Origin: CAZBZG01 sp964496245
GTDB lineage: Bacteria; Planctomycetota; SZUA-567
DNA: 34,273 nt
Assembly (NCBI GenBank): GCA_964496245.1
Contig: CAZBZG010000007.1
Location: 1 to 34,273 of the forward strand
Direction: 5' to 3'
Below, piece after piece: positions 23,762-31,487 of this stretch. The translations under genes were made by a program, and so were the position numbers. Under the pieces are notes generated by a model. It searched no databases and was not told the DNA's origin. It was given only the letters and a program-made list of their open reading frames with translations. Each line of letters starts with the position of its first letter. Positions within the stretch are counted from its first letter, which is position 1.

Positions 23762-25213
23762 TCAGGGAAACAGAAGGCCCTCGAGGAGCCGGAAGGGCAG
23801 AACCCGATTTTGCATCGGGATATCAAGCGCGCTGGCGTTCAGGCCGCCGGAGGCCGTTCTGCGCAACTGCTGGATGCGCTCGGGCGTAAGGTCCAGAAGC
23901 GCCTTGCTGGCGGCTGCATCCCGGGCCGTATCCGCGTCGCTGGTCCGGAGGTTGACCCGCTCCAGTTGCCGTGCGTGCCGGCGGAGCCGCTCCAGGACCT
24001 GCTTTGCGGACAGCGATTTTCCGTCCTGCAGACGGTTGGCGTAGTGCCCCTTCAGGTGCAACCGCAGCTGGAGAGCCTTGGAGAGCGCGTTTTGCAGCCC
24101 CCCGCGGTTGTACGGACCCCGGACCGAGATGTAGGCGCGTTGCGGGGTCTGGGAGAGCCGAACCCGCGTGCCATCGGCGAGCGTACCGCAGACACGGATC
24201 CGCAGACGGGGCAGAACCAGCCGCTCCCATCCCTCTACCCGGAAGAGCCACATCCGGCTCTCGCCCGGTCCGAGGCGGGAAACCGCCGGGAGCACGCTGA
24301 CGCTGCCCGGCCCCCCCAGGGCTTGCGGTGCGGGCGACTCCGCCAGCACGGGCGCCAGCCGCAAATCCTCGCCGAACCAGAGCGAGGCGCGCACGTCGCG
24401 AGCGATCGTATCGAAGTTGTGATACACCTGCTCGGCCAGGTGCCAGCGGAAGTCCGCGTCCTGGGAGAGGAAGAGTGCCCGGCCGCGGGCGGCCTTCCGC
24501 AGGCGGGGCAGGAGCCGGTCTTCTCCGCCAGCCACGCACAGAACGTGAACCAAGGCGCCGGTGTCCGTCAGTTTCGCGAGATGCCCCGCCAACGACTCGG
24601 ACGCGCCTGCGAAATTGCTGATGAAGAAGCCGGTCGGCGAGACCCCCTCCTGCTCCTCCTCCAACACGTGCATGCCCCGGACGAGATGCGTCAGTCCTCG
24701 GCGATGGCCGTCGGACGCGGACGCGAAGGACGGATCGATCGTTCGGAGAGCGGCCAGGGCCTCGTCCGGGGGCACGAAGGCCGCATGGATGGTGCGTTCC
24801 GCACCAAAGGTCGCCAGCGCCACGCGGTCCTTCGGCCGAAGGCTTTCCAACAACATGCGCGCCGCACGTCTCGCCAGCGCCCAGCTGCGGCCGCGCATGC
24901 CGTGGCTCGCATCCAGGGTCAGGGCCCAGTAGCGTGGAGGGAACTCCTTCAAGTTGACGCGCGGGGCGGTCACGCTCACCACGAAATAGTCCTCGGCCCG
25001 CTCCCCCGTCAGCCCAGCCCCCCCGAAGAACCCGCGCACGGCAAGCGGCGTCTCCGGCCAGGCGGCGAGGCGGAAATGGTAGCGGCTCAAAAGATCGTCG
25101 AAGGCTGTCGACGCATGAGGGCCTTCGGAAGAGGACCGGACCGGAGGCTGGCAACCGGCAGCGAGGACCAGGCAGAGAAGTGCCGCCAGCATCTCTGGGA
25201 TCAGGCGATTCAT
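23762..25213 (-). CDS. vWA-domain lipoprotein with degenerate MIDAS
   Basis: This 483-residue lipoprotein has a signal peptide and lipobox L-A-A-G-C (Cys21). A von Willebrand factor A-like domain spans about residues 95-285, starting with the strand W-A-L-T-L-D-A-S-H-G-M. The canonical metal-site motif D-x-S-x-S is reduced to D-A-S-H-G (Asp101, Ser103, Gly105), so metal binding may be lost. Strands such as R-V-A-L-A-T-F-G and L-V-H-V-L-C-V-A-G-G fit the fold. A beta-rich region and a helical C-terminus follow. vWA domains bind proteins. The ATG has AGGAGG upstream. It follows the radical SAM gene on the same strand after 75 bases containing a hairpin. Confidence 0.8.
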   Translation of the reverse strand: MNRLIPEMLAALLCLVLAAGCQPPVRSSSEGPHASTAFDDLLSRYHFRLAAWPETPLAVRGFFGGAGLTGERAEDYFVVSVTAPRVNLKEFPPRYWALTLDASHGMRGRSWALARRAARMLLESLRPKDRVALATFGAERTIHAAFVPPDEALAALRTIDPSFASASDGHRRGLTHLVRGMHVLEEEQEGVSPTGFFISNFAGASESLAGHLAKLTDTGALVHVLCVAGGEDRLLPRLRKAARGRALFLSQDADFRWHLAEQVYHNFDTIARDVRASLWFGEDLRLAPVLAESPAPQALGGPGSVSVLPAVSRLGPGESRMWLFRVEGWERLVLPRLRIRVCGTLADGTRVRLSQTPQRAYISVRGPYNRGGLQNALSKALQLRLHLKGHYANRLQDGKSLSAKQVLERLRRHARQLERVNLRTSDADTARDAAASKALLDLTPERIQQLRRTASGGLNASALDIPMQNRVLPFRLLEGLLFP

Positions 25214-25231
25214 GGTCTCCTCCTACAAGCA

Positions 25232-25256
25232 GCCCCCGACGCGACCGGCCGGGGGC
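25232..25256 (-). terminator. GC-rich hairpin between the radical SAM and vWA genes
   Basis: GCCCCCG (25232-25238) pairs with CGGGGGC (25250-25256) across an 11-base loop. On the minus strand the stem is followed by TGCTTG, not a T-run, so it may attenuate or stabilise the message between the two genes rather than terminate it fully. Confidence 0.35.
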
Positions 25257-25288
25257 CCCCTGATCAGAAGACGTACGCGTTCGGGCTT

Positions 25289-26704
25289 TTACTTGTGCAC
25301 GGCTTCCGTCGTGCGGCAATCTTCGCAACGCCGCGGACAGCTGCCCAGCCCGTAAGTGACATCGTCGTCTTCAGAAAAAGCCTGTCGCACCCTATCCGCG
25401 GTCTGGCAGACGGCCGGGAAGTGCTCATGCAAGATCGCCTCCGCCCCCGTGTGGGTCGGCTTCATGCCGTGCGTCTCCACGAGTTCCTTGAGCACGCTCG
25501 GATGGTCGATCTGGGGGCACGGCATGCGCAGGTCGTTGGTGAAGGGCTGCCGCCGCCGCGCGTCACGGAAGCAGTCGCTACGCAGGCACTCGCCCAGACT
25601 CTTCTCTTGAACGGAGTCCTTGGCGAAATGCACGAACACGCACGGCTCGACATATCCCTGGGCGGTGATGTGGCAGTATTTGCGCCCCCAGGCGATGCAG
25701 CCGTCCACCGCGTCGCCGTCGTTCCAGAAATCGTAGACCAGAATGGGGCGGGTCTTCCGAAGCTCGTGGACGAAATGGCGCCGTTCCACCCGCTGTCCAG
25801 CCGTGGGGACGAGCTCCATGATTGGATCCCGGCCGACCGGGATGTACTGAAAATACCACCCAAAGGCGGCGCCATGGTCGATCAGGATATCGGCGAACGC
25901 GTCCGAACAGGTGAACTCGTGGTTGACACGGGTGTGGGTCAGGGAAAACCCGAACAGGCAGCCGTGCTTGTTCAGATTGTCCATGGCCTGCAGCACGCGC
26001 TTGTAGGCTCCCTTCCCGCGCCGCGCATCGGTGAGCGCTTCGTCGCCTTCCAGGGAGATGGCGGGATAGACGTTGCCGTATTCGCTGAAGCGCTTGGCCA
26101 TGGCGTCGTCGATGCGCTGGCCGTGTGTGTAGACCTGGAAGAAGATGTCGTCGTGCTCGCGTACGATCTCCTCCAGATGCGGCCAGTAGGTCGGCTCACC
26201 GCCGGTCAGGCTGATGAAGTAGATCCCCATGTCCTCCTTGGCCTCGGTGATGATCTCCGAGACCTTCTCGCGACTGAGGCTCTTGGACTTGGGGTATTTC
26301 CAGGCGTAGCAGCCGAAGCAACGGAGATCGCACGCCATGGACGGGCTCATCAGCAGAAAGAACGGCGGGTACTCGCCGTGCTTCCTGTGGTATTCCTCTC
26401 GCTTCTCATCGCCGAGGTTGATGGCATTGAAGAAGGCGTTGTGGGCCAGCATTTTCTGTGTGGTCGGCGAAAGCGTATGCATCTTTCGCTTCGCCATCTG
26501 GAAGAAGCCGTTGGCCGCCTCGATCCGACGTTCCAGTTCCGCTGGCGTGCCCTTGTGGAACGCTTTCATGCGCTCGATGCCGTGCGCGCGCAGCTTGTCG
26601 ATGAGGCGGATCAGGGCTTCGGGGCTGTGCTGAGACAGCATGGGCACGAGCGACTCCATGCCCTTGCCCAGCAGGTAGTTCTTCATGCGGGAAAGACCGG
26701 CCAC
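25289..26704 (-). CDS. Radical SAM protein of unknown reaction
   Basis: This 471-residue enzyme carries the radical SAM cluster motif C-x3-C-x2-C (Cys125, Cys129, Cys132; C-D-L-R-C-F-G-C) after a ~110-residue helical N-terminal domain. The S-adenosylmethionine-binding region S-L-T-G-G-E-P-T-Y-W follows near residue 185. The C-terminal third has further Cys (G-C-I-A-W, C-H-I-T, E-P-C-V-F and the final C-P-R-R-C-E-D-C), which suggests SPASM-like auxiliary iron-sulfur clusters. Such enzymes often modify peptides or proteins. The GTG start at 26704 has AAGGAG six bases upstream. A strong promoter and palindrome precede it. The vWA lipoprotein gene follows, but no obvious substrate peptide is seen. 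Confidence 0.88.
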   Translation of the reverse strand: MAGLSRMKNYLLGKGMESLVPMLSQHSPEALIRLIDKLRAHGIERMKAFHKGTPAELERRIEAANGFFQMAKRKMHTLSPTTQKMLAHNAFFNAINLGDEKREEYHRKHGEYPPFFLLMSPSMACDLRCFGCYAWKYPKSKSLSREKVSEIITEAKEDMGIYFISLTGGEPTYWPHLEEIVREHDDIFFQVYTHGQRIDDAMAKRFSEYGNVYPAISLEGDEALTDARRGKGAYKRVLQAMDNLNKHGCLFGFSLTHTRVNHEFTCSDAFADILIDHGAAFGWYFQYIPVGRDPIMELVPTAGQRVERRHFVHELRKTRPILVYDFWNDGDAVDGCIAWGRKYCHITAQGYVEPCVFVHFAKDSVQEKSLGECLRSDCFRDARRRQPFTNDLRMPCPQIDHPSVLKELVETHGMKPTHTGAEAILHEHFPAVCQTADRVRQAFSEDDDVTYGLGSCPRRCEDCRTTEAVHK

Positions 26705-26779
26705 GGTTGTCTCCTTCTCACCCCAATAGCAACACCGCGCGGGTGCCTCGACAACCCACAGGCTGTAGCCACCCCAGCC

Positions 26780-26799
26780 AAAACTCCAATTAGAGTTTT
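26780..26799. promoter_or_regulatory. Palindrome overlapping the radical SAM -10, candidate operator
   Basis: AAAACTC (26780-26786) and GAGTTTT (26793-26799) are exact reverse complements separated by six bases. The minus-strand -10 element of the radical SAM gene (26789-26794) falls inside, so a bound dimeric repressor would block transcription. Confidence 0.5.
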
Positions 26800-26817
26800 A
26801 TGTGCGGACCTTGTCAA
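26789..26817 (-). promoter_or_regulatory. Sigma-70-type promoter of the radical SAM/vWA pair
   Basis: A perfect -35 TTGACA (26812-26817), a 17-base spacer and TCTAAT (26789-26794; five of six) on the minus strand. It leaves a leader of about 80 bases. Confidence 0.7.
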
Positions 26818-26846
26818 GGGTTTTCGCGTTCTCCGCAAAGGAAGAA

Positions 26847-26941
26847 ATCCCGTTGCACGCCCGCCGCGCGGCTGCCACTCGCGCGGCCCAGCAAGGGCGG
26901 CGCGCCTGCGCGCCGCCTAATTTCCTGTTTCCCAACGGGAT
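26847..26941. other. GC-rich intergenic element able to fold as a three-way junction
   Basis: ATCCCGTTG (26847-26855) pairs with CAACGGGAT (26933-26941), enclosing two further perfect stems: GCCGCGCG/CGCGCGGC (26863-26870 with 26880-26887) and GGCGGCGCGC/GCGCGCCGCC (26896-26905 with 26908-26917). All three stems are nested or side by side without conflict, giving one closing stem and two hairpins. It lies between the radical SAM and kinase promoters. It might be a structured RNA, a protein-binding DNA element or a repeat; the sequence does not decide. Confidence 0.5.
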
Positions 26942-27167
26942 AAATGGTGACGCGCCCCGAGGATTGCGCACGACTGCCAAACATCCGTCTGCAAAAGCGG
27001 TTGTCATTCTTTCCGGTTTGGGTATACTCACGGCCTTCGGGTCGGCTGGCGGCAGTCCCTTCCCCCGGGTTCTGAACGTGATCGAATCCGCGGCGGGATG
27101 ATGCCCCGGCCGGCAGCAACTTGTATCCCCCAGGCGCCCCCTGGGACAGTGAACGGACCAGGCTCTC
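26942..27167. other. Remainder of the radical SAM-kinase divergent gap
   Basis: The whole gap is 463 bases (26705-27167). It holds the radical SAM promoter and palindrome, the folded element, and the kinase promoter at 27001-27028, which leaves a leader of about 130 bases before the kinase start. I see no coding frame with a ribosome-binding site in the rest. Confidence 0.5.
27001..27028 (+). promoter_or_regulatory. Sigma-70-type promoter of the kinase operon
   Basis: TTGTCA (27001-27006), a 16-base spacer and TATACT (27023-27028), each matching consensus at five of six positions, upstream of the kinase gene. Confidence 0.6.
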
Positions 27168-28442
27168 ATGCCCCAAGATCCCGCCGAGACCGGCAGGCGT
27201 CCAGCCCCGGCTTCGGAGCTCCATCTTCCCGGCGAATCGCTCGCATCCGCGGATGACCGCCCGCCCTCGGTGTCCACCGATACGGTGCTGCTCGGCGAAG
27301 GCCGACTCCTGGGGGCGGCCAGCGCACCCGAAGACATCGACACGTATCTGCGCCACCTGGAGGACGCCTGCCCCACGATCACCTCCGATCCCGTGGAAGC
27401 CGAGGAGATCCAGGCGCGCTACGTGATCGGCCGCCAGCTCGGCAGCGGCGCCATCGGCCAGGTGATCGAGGGCTTCGACACGCACCTGGGACGCCGGCTG
27501 GCCATCAAGATCCTCCACGGAGGGCCGGCCGTGAGCCGCGACCGCCTCGCCCGCTTCATCGCCGAGGCGGAGATCACCGCCCAGCTCGAGCACCCTTCGG
27601 TCGTGCCGGTCCACGAGGCCGGCCGGATGCCCGGCGGCATGCCTTACTTCACCATGAAGATGATCCGGGGCGAAAGCCTGGAGGACATCATCAACAACCT
27701 CCGCGTCGGCGATGAGGCCTACGAAGAGCGATACTATGGCAAGCGTATGGTTCGCATGTTTTTCCGGCTGTGCCAGGGCGTGGCCTACGCGCACCACAAG
27801 GGCGTGGTCCATCGGGACCTCAAACCGTCCAACATCATGATCGGCGAGTACGGCGAAGTCCAGATCATGGACTGGGGGCTGGCCAAGATCATGCGCGACG
27901 AAGGGATACCGGTGGAGGAGATCGTGCAGACCGTGCGGGACACGCCGGACCTGGGGACGCTCGACGGCGCAATCGCGGGCACACCCGCCTACATGAGCCC
28001 CGAGCAGGCACGCGGGGACAGTCAGGCCGTGAGTCCGGCGAGCGACGTCTACTCGCTGGGCCTCGTACTGGCCGAGCTGCTGACGCTCGTGCGCGTGTTC
28101 CGCGACGACCGGTCGGGCAATGCGCTCGACAAGGTACGCGCTTCGGGGCCGGTGGATGTCACCGAACTCAGCGCCAGCCGGCGGGTCCCGCCCGAGCTCG
28201 CGGCCATCGTACACAAGTGCACCCAGTCCGATCCGGGGGCGCGGTACCCCACGGCCGAAGAGCTGGCAGCAGACCTCCGCCACTATCTGGAAGACCGGGA
28301 GCTGGCCATCTCGCCCGACGTGAGCCACCGCAAGGTCATGAAATGGAGCAAACGGAACCCCATGCTGGCCGGCGCGCTCATCATGCTGGGCATTCTGGTT
28401 TTGCTGGAGCTCCTGTGGACGTGGTTCTCGGGGCTCCTGTAA
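27168..28442 (+). CDS. Tail-anchored Ser/Thr protein kinase
   Basis: This 424-residue kinase has a ~80-residue N-terminal extension (with a Thr-rich S-T-D-T-V stretch). The Hanks-type catalytic domain follows: glycine loop G-S-G-A-I-G-Q-V (residues 92-99), Lys114 in A-I-K, catalytic loop H-R-D-L-K-P-S-N (215-222), D-W-G in place of D-F-G (235-237), and S-P-E. All catalytic residues are present, so it should be active. A single C-terminal membrane helix (about 400-423) ends the protein, leaving no outside sensor domain. The signal must therefore come from the cytoplasm or from partners. It is first in an operon with a cNMP/FHA protein and a zinc-ribbon membrane protein. Its ribosome-binding site is weak. 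Confidence 0.93.
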   Translation: MPQDPAETGRRPAPASELHLPGESLASADDRPPSVSTDTVLLGEGRLLGAASAPEDIDTYLRHLEDACPTITSDPVEAEEIQARYVIGRQLGSGAIGQVIEGFDTHLGRRLAIKILHGGPAVSRDRLARFIAEAEITAQLEHPSVVPVHEAGRMPGGMPYFTMKMIRGESLEDIINNLRVGDEAYEERYYGKRMVRMFFRLCQGVAYAHHKGVVHRDLKPSNIMIGEYGEVQIMDWGLAKIMRDEGIPVEEIVQTVRDTPDLGTLDGAIAGTPAYMSPEQARGDSQAVSPASDVYSLGLVLAELLTLVRVFRDDRSGNALDKVRASGPVDVTELSASRRVPPELAAIVHKCTQSDPGARYPTAEELAADLRHYLEDRELAISPDVSHRKVMKWSKRNPMLAGALIMLGILVLLELLWTWFSGLL

Positions 28443-28483
28443 CCCGGTGTCGGCCTGCGGCAGGTCGAACAGGAGAGCACCAC

Positions 28484-29236
28484 ATGCTGACCGCTGAAGA
28501 GAAGACCGCCTGCCTCAAACGCGGAATTTTCGACGCGCTGGACGAAAACACCTTGGCGGCCGTGGCCCAGCGCATGGGCGAGCGCGAGCTGGCTGACGGC
28601 GAGATCCTCTTCCTGCAGGGGGAGCCCGGCGACGAGATCTTCGTGGTGGTGGAGGGCGCCATCGAGATCTTCGTGGGCGAACACGTCATCGCCCAGCTCG
28701 GGCCGGGCGAGCTCTTCGGGGAGATGGCGGTGCTCGGCGGGGGCGTGCGCACCGCGGGCGGCCGGGCCCGGGGGCCGACACATCTGCTCTTCCTCAAGGA
28801 CAAGGCCATCCGCCTCCTGGTCCAGCAGATTCCGGATCTCGCCTTCGCCATCTTCCGCGTGCTGATCGACCGCCTGGACGAGGCCAACCGGTTGGCGCGC
28901 TTCCTGGCCTCGGACCGTGTGGCGCACGCGCGTGTCGAAATCACTGGCGGAGATCTCGCCGGACGATCGTTCCCCGTCGAACACGAGCAAGCCGTTCTCG
29001 GCCGCGCCCAGGGATCGGTGACCGCCGATGCGTTGCGGCTGGCCCTGCCGACCGAGAGCCCGTCCGTCGAACTCCGTCACGCGCTTATCCGGGTGGAGGC
29101 GGACACGGTCTACATCGAACCGCTCGACGGCGACGTACGCATCAACAACGAGAACATCGACGAGAGCACCTCCGTGACGCCGGAGGACACGGTCGGGATT
29201 GCGGACCTTCAGCTCCGTTTCGTGCCCGTGGAGTAA
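28484..29236 (+). CDS. Cyclic nucleotide-binding and FHA domain protein
   Basis: This 250-residue protein has a cyclic nucleotide-binding domain (about residues 12-130) with G-E-P-G-D-E-I-F-V-V-V-E-G and the phosphate-binding cassette F-G-E-M-A-V-L-G-G-G-V-R-T-A. The Glu and Arg that hold the cyclic nucleotide are both present. An FHA-like domain follows (about 148-248), with L-G-R, S-V-E-L-R-H-A-L-I and the V-R-I-N-N-E-N strand; FHA domains bind phosphothreonine. It could therefore read both a cyclic nucleotide and the kinase encoded 41 bases upstream. No DNA-binding or catalytic domain is attached. The ATG has AGGAG upstream. Confidence 0.85.
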   Translation: MLTAEEKTACLKRGIFDALDENTLAAVAQRMGERELADGEILFLQGEPGDEIFVVVEGAIEIFVGEHVIAQLGPGELFGEMAVLGGGVRTAGGRARGPTHLLFLKDKAIRLLVQQIPDLAFAIFRVLIDRLDEANRLARFLASDRVAHARVEITGGDLAGRSFPVEHEQAVLGRAQGSVTADALRLALPTESPSVELRHALIRVEADTVYIEPLDGDVRINNENIDESTSVTPEDTVGIADLQLRFVPVE

Positions 29237-29266
29237 CCCCCGGCGGCGGATGGGGAAGGCGGAGCC

Positions 29267-30475
29267 ATGCCCACGCAGACGCTCTTCCAGTGCCACCACT
29301 GCCTGCACGCCCTCGGGTTGCCGGACAAACTGGTCGGCAGGCGCATCCGCTGCCCCATGTGCGGCGAGCCGCTGACCGTTCCTGCGCCCGATGCCGCGCG
29401 CCACTTCCGGAAGCAGGACCTCGGACAGGCCATCGAGAAGTTCGCGCTCACCGAGTGGGACCGCGCCTTCGCCCGCACCCTGCGCCAAGAGAAAACGGTC
29501 CCCGACAAGACGCTCTACAAGGCTCTGGTCGCCGTGATCAAAGCAGCCAAGAAGGGGTCGACCGTCGGTCTGGGCGCGGAACTCAGGAACGCGGAGGCCA
29601 TCGACGGGGAGACCTGCGACCGGATCCGGGCGCTGGTGCGCGGCACCGTCAAGAGCACCAAGGAAGCCTTTGTCGAATGCCCCAACTGTTTCGCCCGCAT
29701 CTCGGACAAGGCACGCGCGTGCAAATTCTGCGGCCAGGCCATGGGGGACGTCTCCACGGCCATCTGTCCGAACTGCAAGCACGAGCAGCCGTCGTCCCTG
29801 CCGCGCTGCCGGCGGTGCATGGCCGACATGAAGACCGGATTACGCGAGGGGGTCGAGATCTGCCCCGGCTGCAACCAGCCGCTCATGGGCGCGCCCGAGG
29901 TCTGCCCGCACTGCAAGGCGCGCCTGCGCGAGCCCGCCCGGCGCAAGCGGGATCGGTCCGACAACCGGCGGGTCATGCGGCGGAAGCTCCTCGCGGCCGG
30001 GGCCGTGGCTGGCGTGATTCTGATCCTGCTCCTCTATGGACCGATCTGCACGCTCGTCCGCTACGCCACGGTCGGTGCTGCGCAGGCAATGCTCGAAGGC
30101 CGGGTGCGGGATTTCGGTACTGCGCTTCAGGACAATGTGCCTGACGCCATCGCCGCATTCGTGGATCCAGACACCGACCTGCCTGTGGACGAGGACATGC
30201 GCACGCGGCTGCTGCTCGCGGACGATCGCCAGGCTTGCGTGACGCGGGTGAAGACCGTTTCGATTGCAGCCGTACAGCTCAACGACGAAGAGAACCGGGC
30301 CGAGGTGCGCGTGCAGGCCGCCCTCAGGGTGGGGGCCAAGGGGCTGGAGGCAGCGGGCACGCGCCGGATCGTGGGCGGCGGGCGCAGGCGATCGGTCGAC
30401 GTCACCTGGCAGTGGATCCGGCGGGACGGGACGTGGTACGTCATGCCCGAGCCGGCCGATCGAGGACCGCGGTGA
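29267..30475 (+). CDS. Membrane protein with four zinc ribbons
   Basis: This 402-residue protein has a first zinc ribbon at its N-terminus (Cys9, 12, 29, 32). After a ~100-residue helical spacer come six more C-x2-C pairs (138/141, 152/155, 167/170, 181/184, 199/202, 213/216), forming three further ribbons. A membrane helix (about 241-258) leads to a ~140-residue domain, probably outside the cytoplasm, with the NTF2-like or Tim44-like look of beta strands such as A-E-V-R-V-Q-A-A-L and the W-Y-V-M ending; this is a tentative reading. It starts 30 bases after the cNMP/FHA gene on the same strand and completes the kinase operon. Family not recognised. Confidence 0.8.
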   Translation: MPTQTLFQCHHCLHALGLPDKLVGRRIRCPMCGEPLTVPAPDAARHFRKQDLGQAIEKFALTEWDRAFARTLRQEKTVPDKTLYKALVAVIKAAKKGSTVGLGAELRNAEAIDGETCDRIRALVRGTVKSTKEAFVECPNCFARISDKARACKFCGQAMGDVSTAICPNCKHEQPSSLPRCRRCMADMKTGLREGVEICPGCNQPLMGAPEVCPHCKARLREPARRKRDRSDNRRVMRRKLLAAGAVAGVILILLLYGPICTLVRYATVGAAQAMLEGRVRDFGTALQDNVPDAIAAFVDPDTDLPVDEDMRTRLLLADDRQACVTRVKTVSIAAVQLNDEENRAEVRVQAALRVGAKGLEAAGTRRIVGGGRRRSVDVTWQWIRRDGTWYVMPEPADRGPR

Positions 30476-30526
30476 GCGCCAGCGATGCAGCACGTCGCCG
30501 CGCGCACCATCTCCCCCAGCGGCCCG

Positions 30527-31474
30527 CTATCCCAGCCCCCACATCAACGCGTACGTGAACCCACCCCCGAAGACCGGCGTCACGATCCAGCCGGCCAGGA
30601 CGCCGATGAGCACCCGCCGTCCCACGGTCCGCACGCCCTTGAGCAGGCCGATCCCCACGACCGCGCCGACCACCGCCTGACTGGTGCTCACCGGCACGCC
30701 GATGAGCGCGTAGATGTGCACCGTGATGGCCTGACTGAGCACCACGACAAAGGCAGAGAACGCGTTCAAGGGGACGATCCGGCGGCCCACGGTGTACATG
30801 ACGTTTCGGCTGAAGGTAAGCGCTCCCAATCCGATGCTGGCCCCCCCGAAGAGGAGCGCGAGCAGCCGCTCGTCCACGGCCGCATTCTGGAACGCCCCTG
30901 CCTTGAAGAAAACCCCGGTCACATTGGCCACATTGTTGGCGCCCAGGGCATAGGCACCGTAGATGCCCGCCACCACCAAGAGCGTGCGCATGGCGCGGTC
31001 GTACACGAGGAAGTCCGGGTGGAGCCAACGCACGAGACGGGCGAGCAGCGGATAGCTGACCGCAGCGATGAGGCCCGCCCCCACGGGCGTACCCAGCCAG
31101 CAGAGCACCACCGTGTCCAGGCCCTCGAACGCATAATCCTGCTGGAAGACGCCCGCGCCGAGGATGCCGCCGACCACGGCCTGACTGGTGGAGACCGGCA
31201 AACGCAACAGGGTCAGACCCGCCACCGCCAGCGCAGCCCCCAGACAGACGGCGAACGCGCTCGCCAGGGTCTGATCGCTGAGCTGACCATAGGTCTCGAT
31301 GCCCTCCCCGCCGTCGAGCACGGCCCCCAGCAGGACGAAGAGGGCGATCAGCACCGCCGCCGTGCGCCAGCGCACCATCTGGCTCGAGACCGCCGTGCCG
31401 AAGACATTGGCCGCATCGTTGGCGCCCAGGCCCCAACCCAAGAAGACGCTTGCGAGAAGACGGATTGCGTTCAT
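30527..31474 (-). CDS. PiT-family inorganic phosphate transporter
   Basis: This 315-residue protein has about ten membrane helices and the two PiT repeats: G-A-N-D-A-A-N-V-F-G near the N-terminus and G-A-N-N-V-A-N-V-T-G in the middle. Two copies of P-V-S-T-S-Q-A-V-V-G also occur. PiT proteins carry metal-phosphate complexes with protons or sodium ions. The second repeat has Asn where many members have Asp, which some paralogues also show. It follows the DUF47 gene by 13 bases with a weak ribosome-binding site, so the two are probably coupled. It converges on the zinc-ribbon gene; the 51-base gap shows no clear terminator. Confidence 0.93.
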   Translation of the reverse strand: MNAIRLLASVFLGWGLGANDAANVFGTAVSSQMVRWRTAAVLIALFVLLGAVLDGGEGIETYGQLSDQTLASAFAVCLGAALAVAGLTLLRLPVSTSQAVVGGILGAGVFQQDYAFEGLDTVVLCWLGTPVGAGLIAAVSYPLLARLVRWLHPDFLVYDRAMRTLLVVAGIYGAYALGANNVANVTGVFFKAGAFQNAAVDERLLALLFGGASIGLGALTFSRNVMYTVGRRIVPLNAFSAFVVVLSQAITVHIYALIGVPVSTSQAVVGAVVGIGLLKGVRTVGRRVLIGVLAGWIVTPVFGGGFTYALMWGLG

Positions 31475-31487
31475 AAGGACGGGGGCA

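Noticed and set aside
23810..26920. A 1036-codon open frame on the plus strand
   Set aside because: It lies antisense to the vWA and radical SAM genes, which have clear motifs; its Arg/Gly/Pro/Ala-rich product is the usual shadow of high-GC coding sequence.
26802..27101. A 99-codon plus-strand frame over the structured element
   Set aside because: No ribosome-binding site and no homology pattern; perfect stems explain the sequence better than coding.
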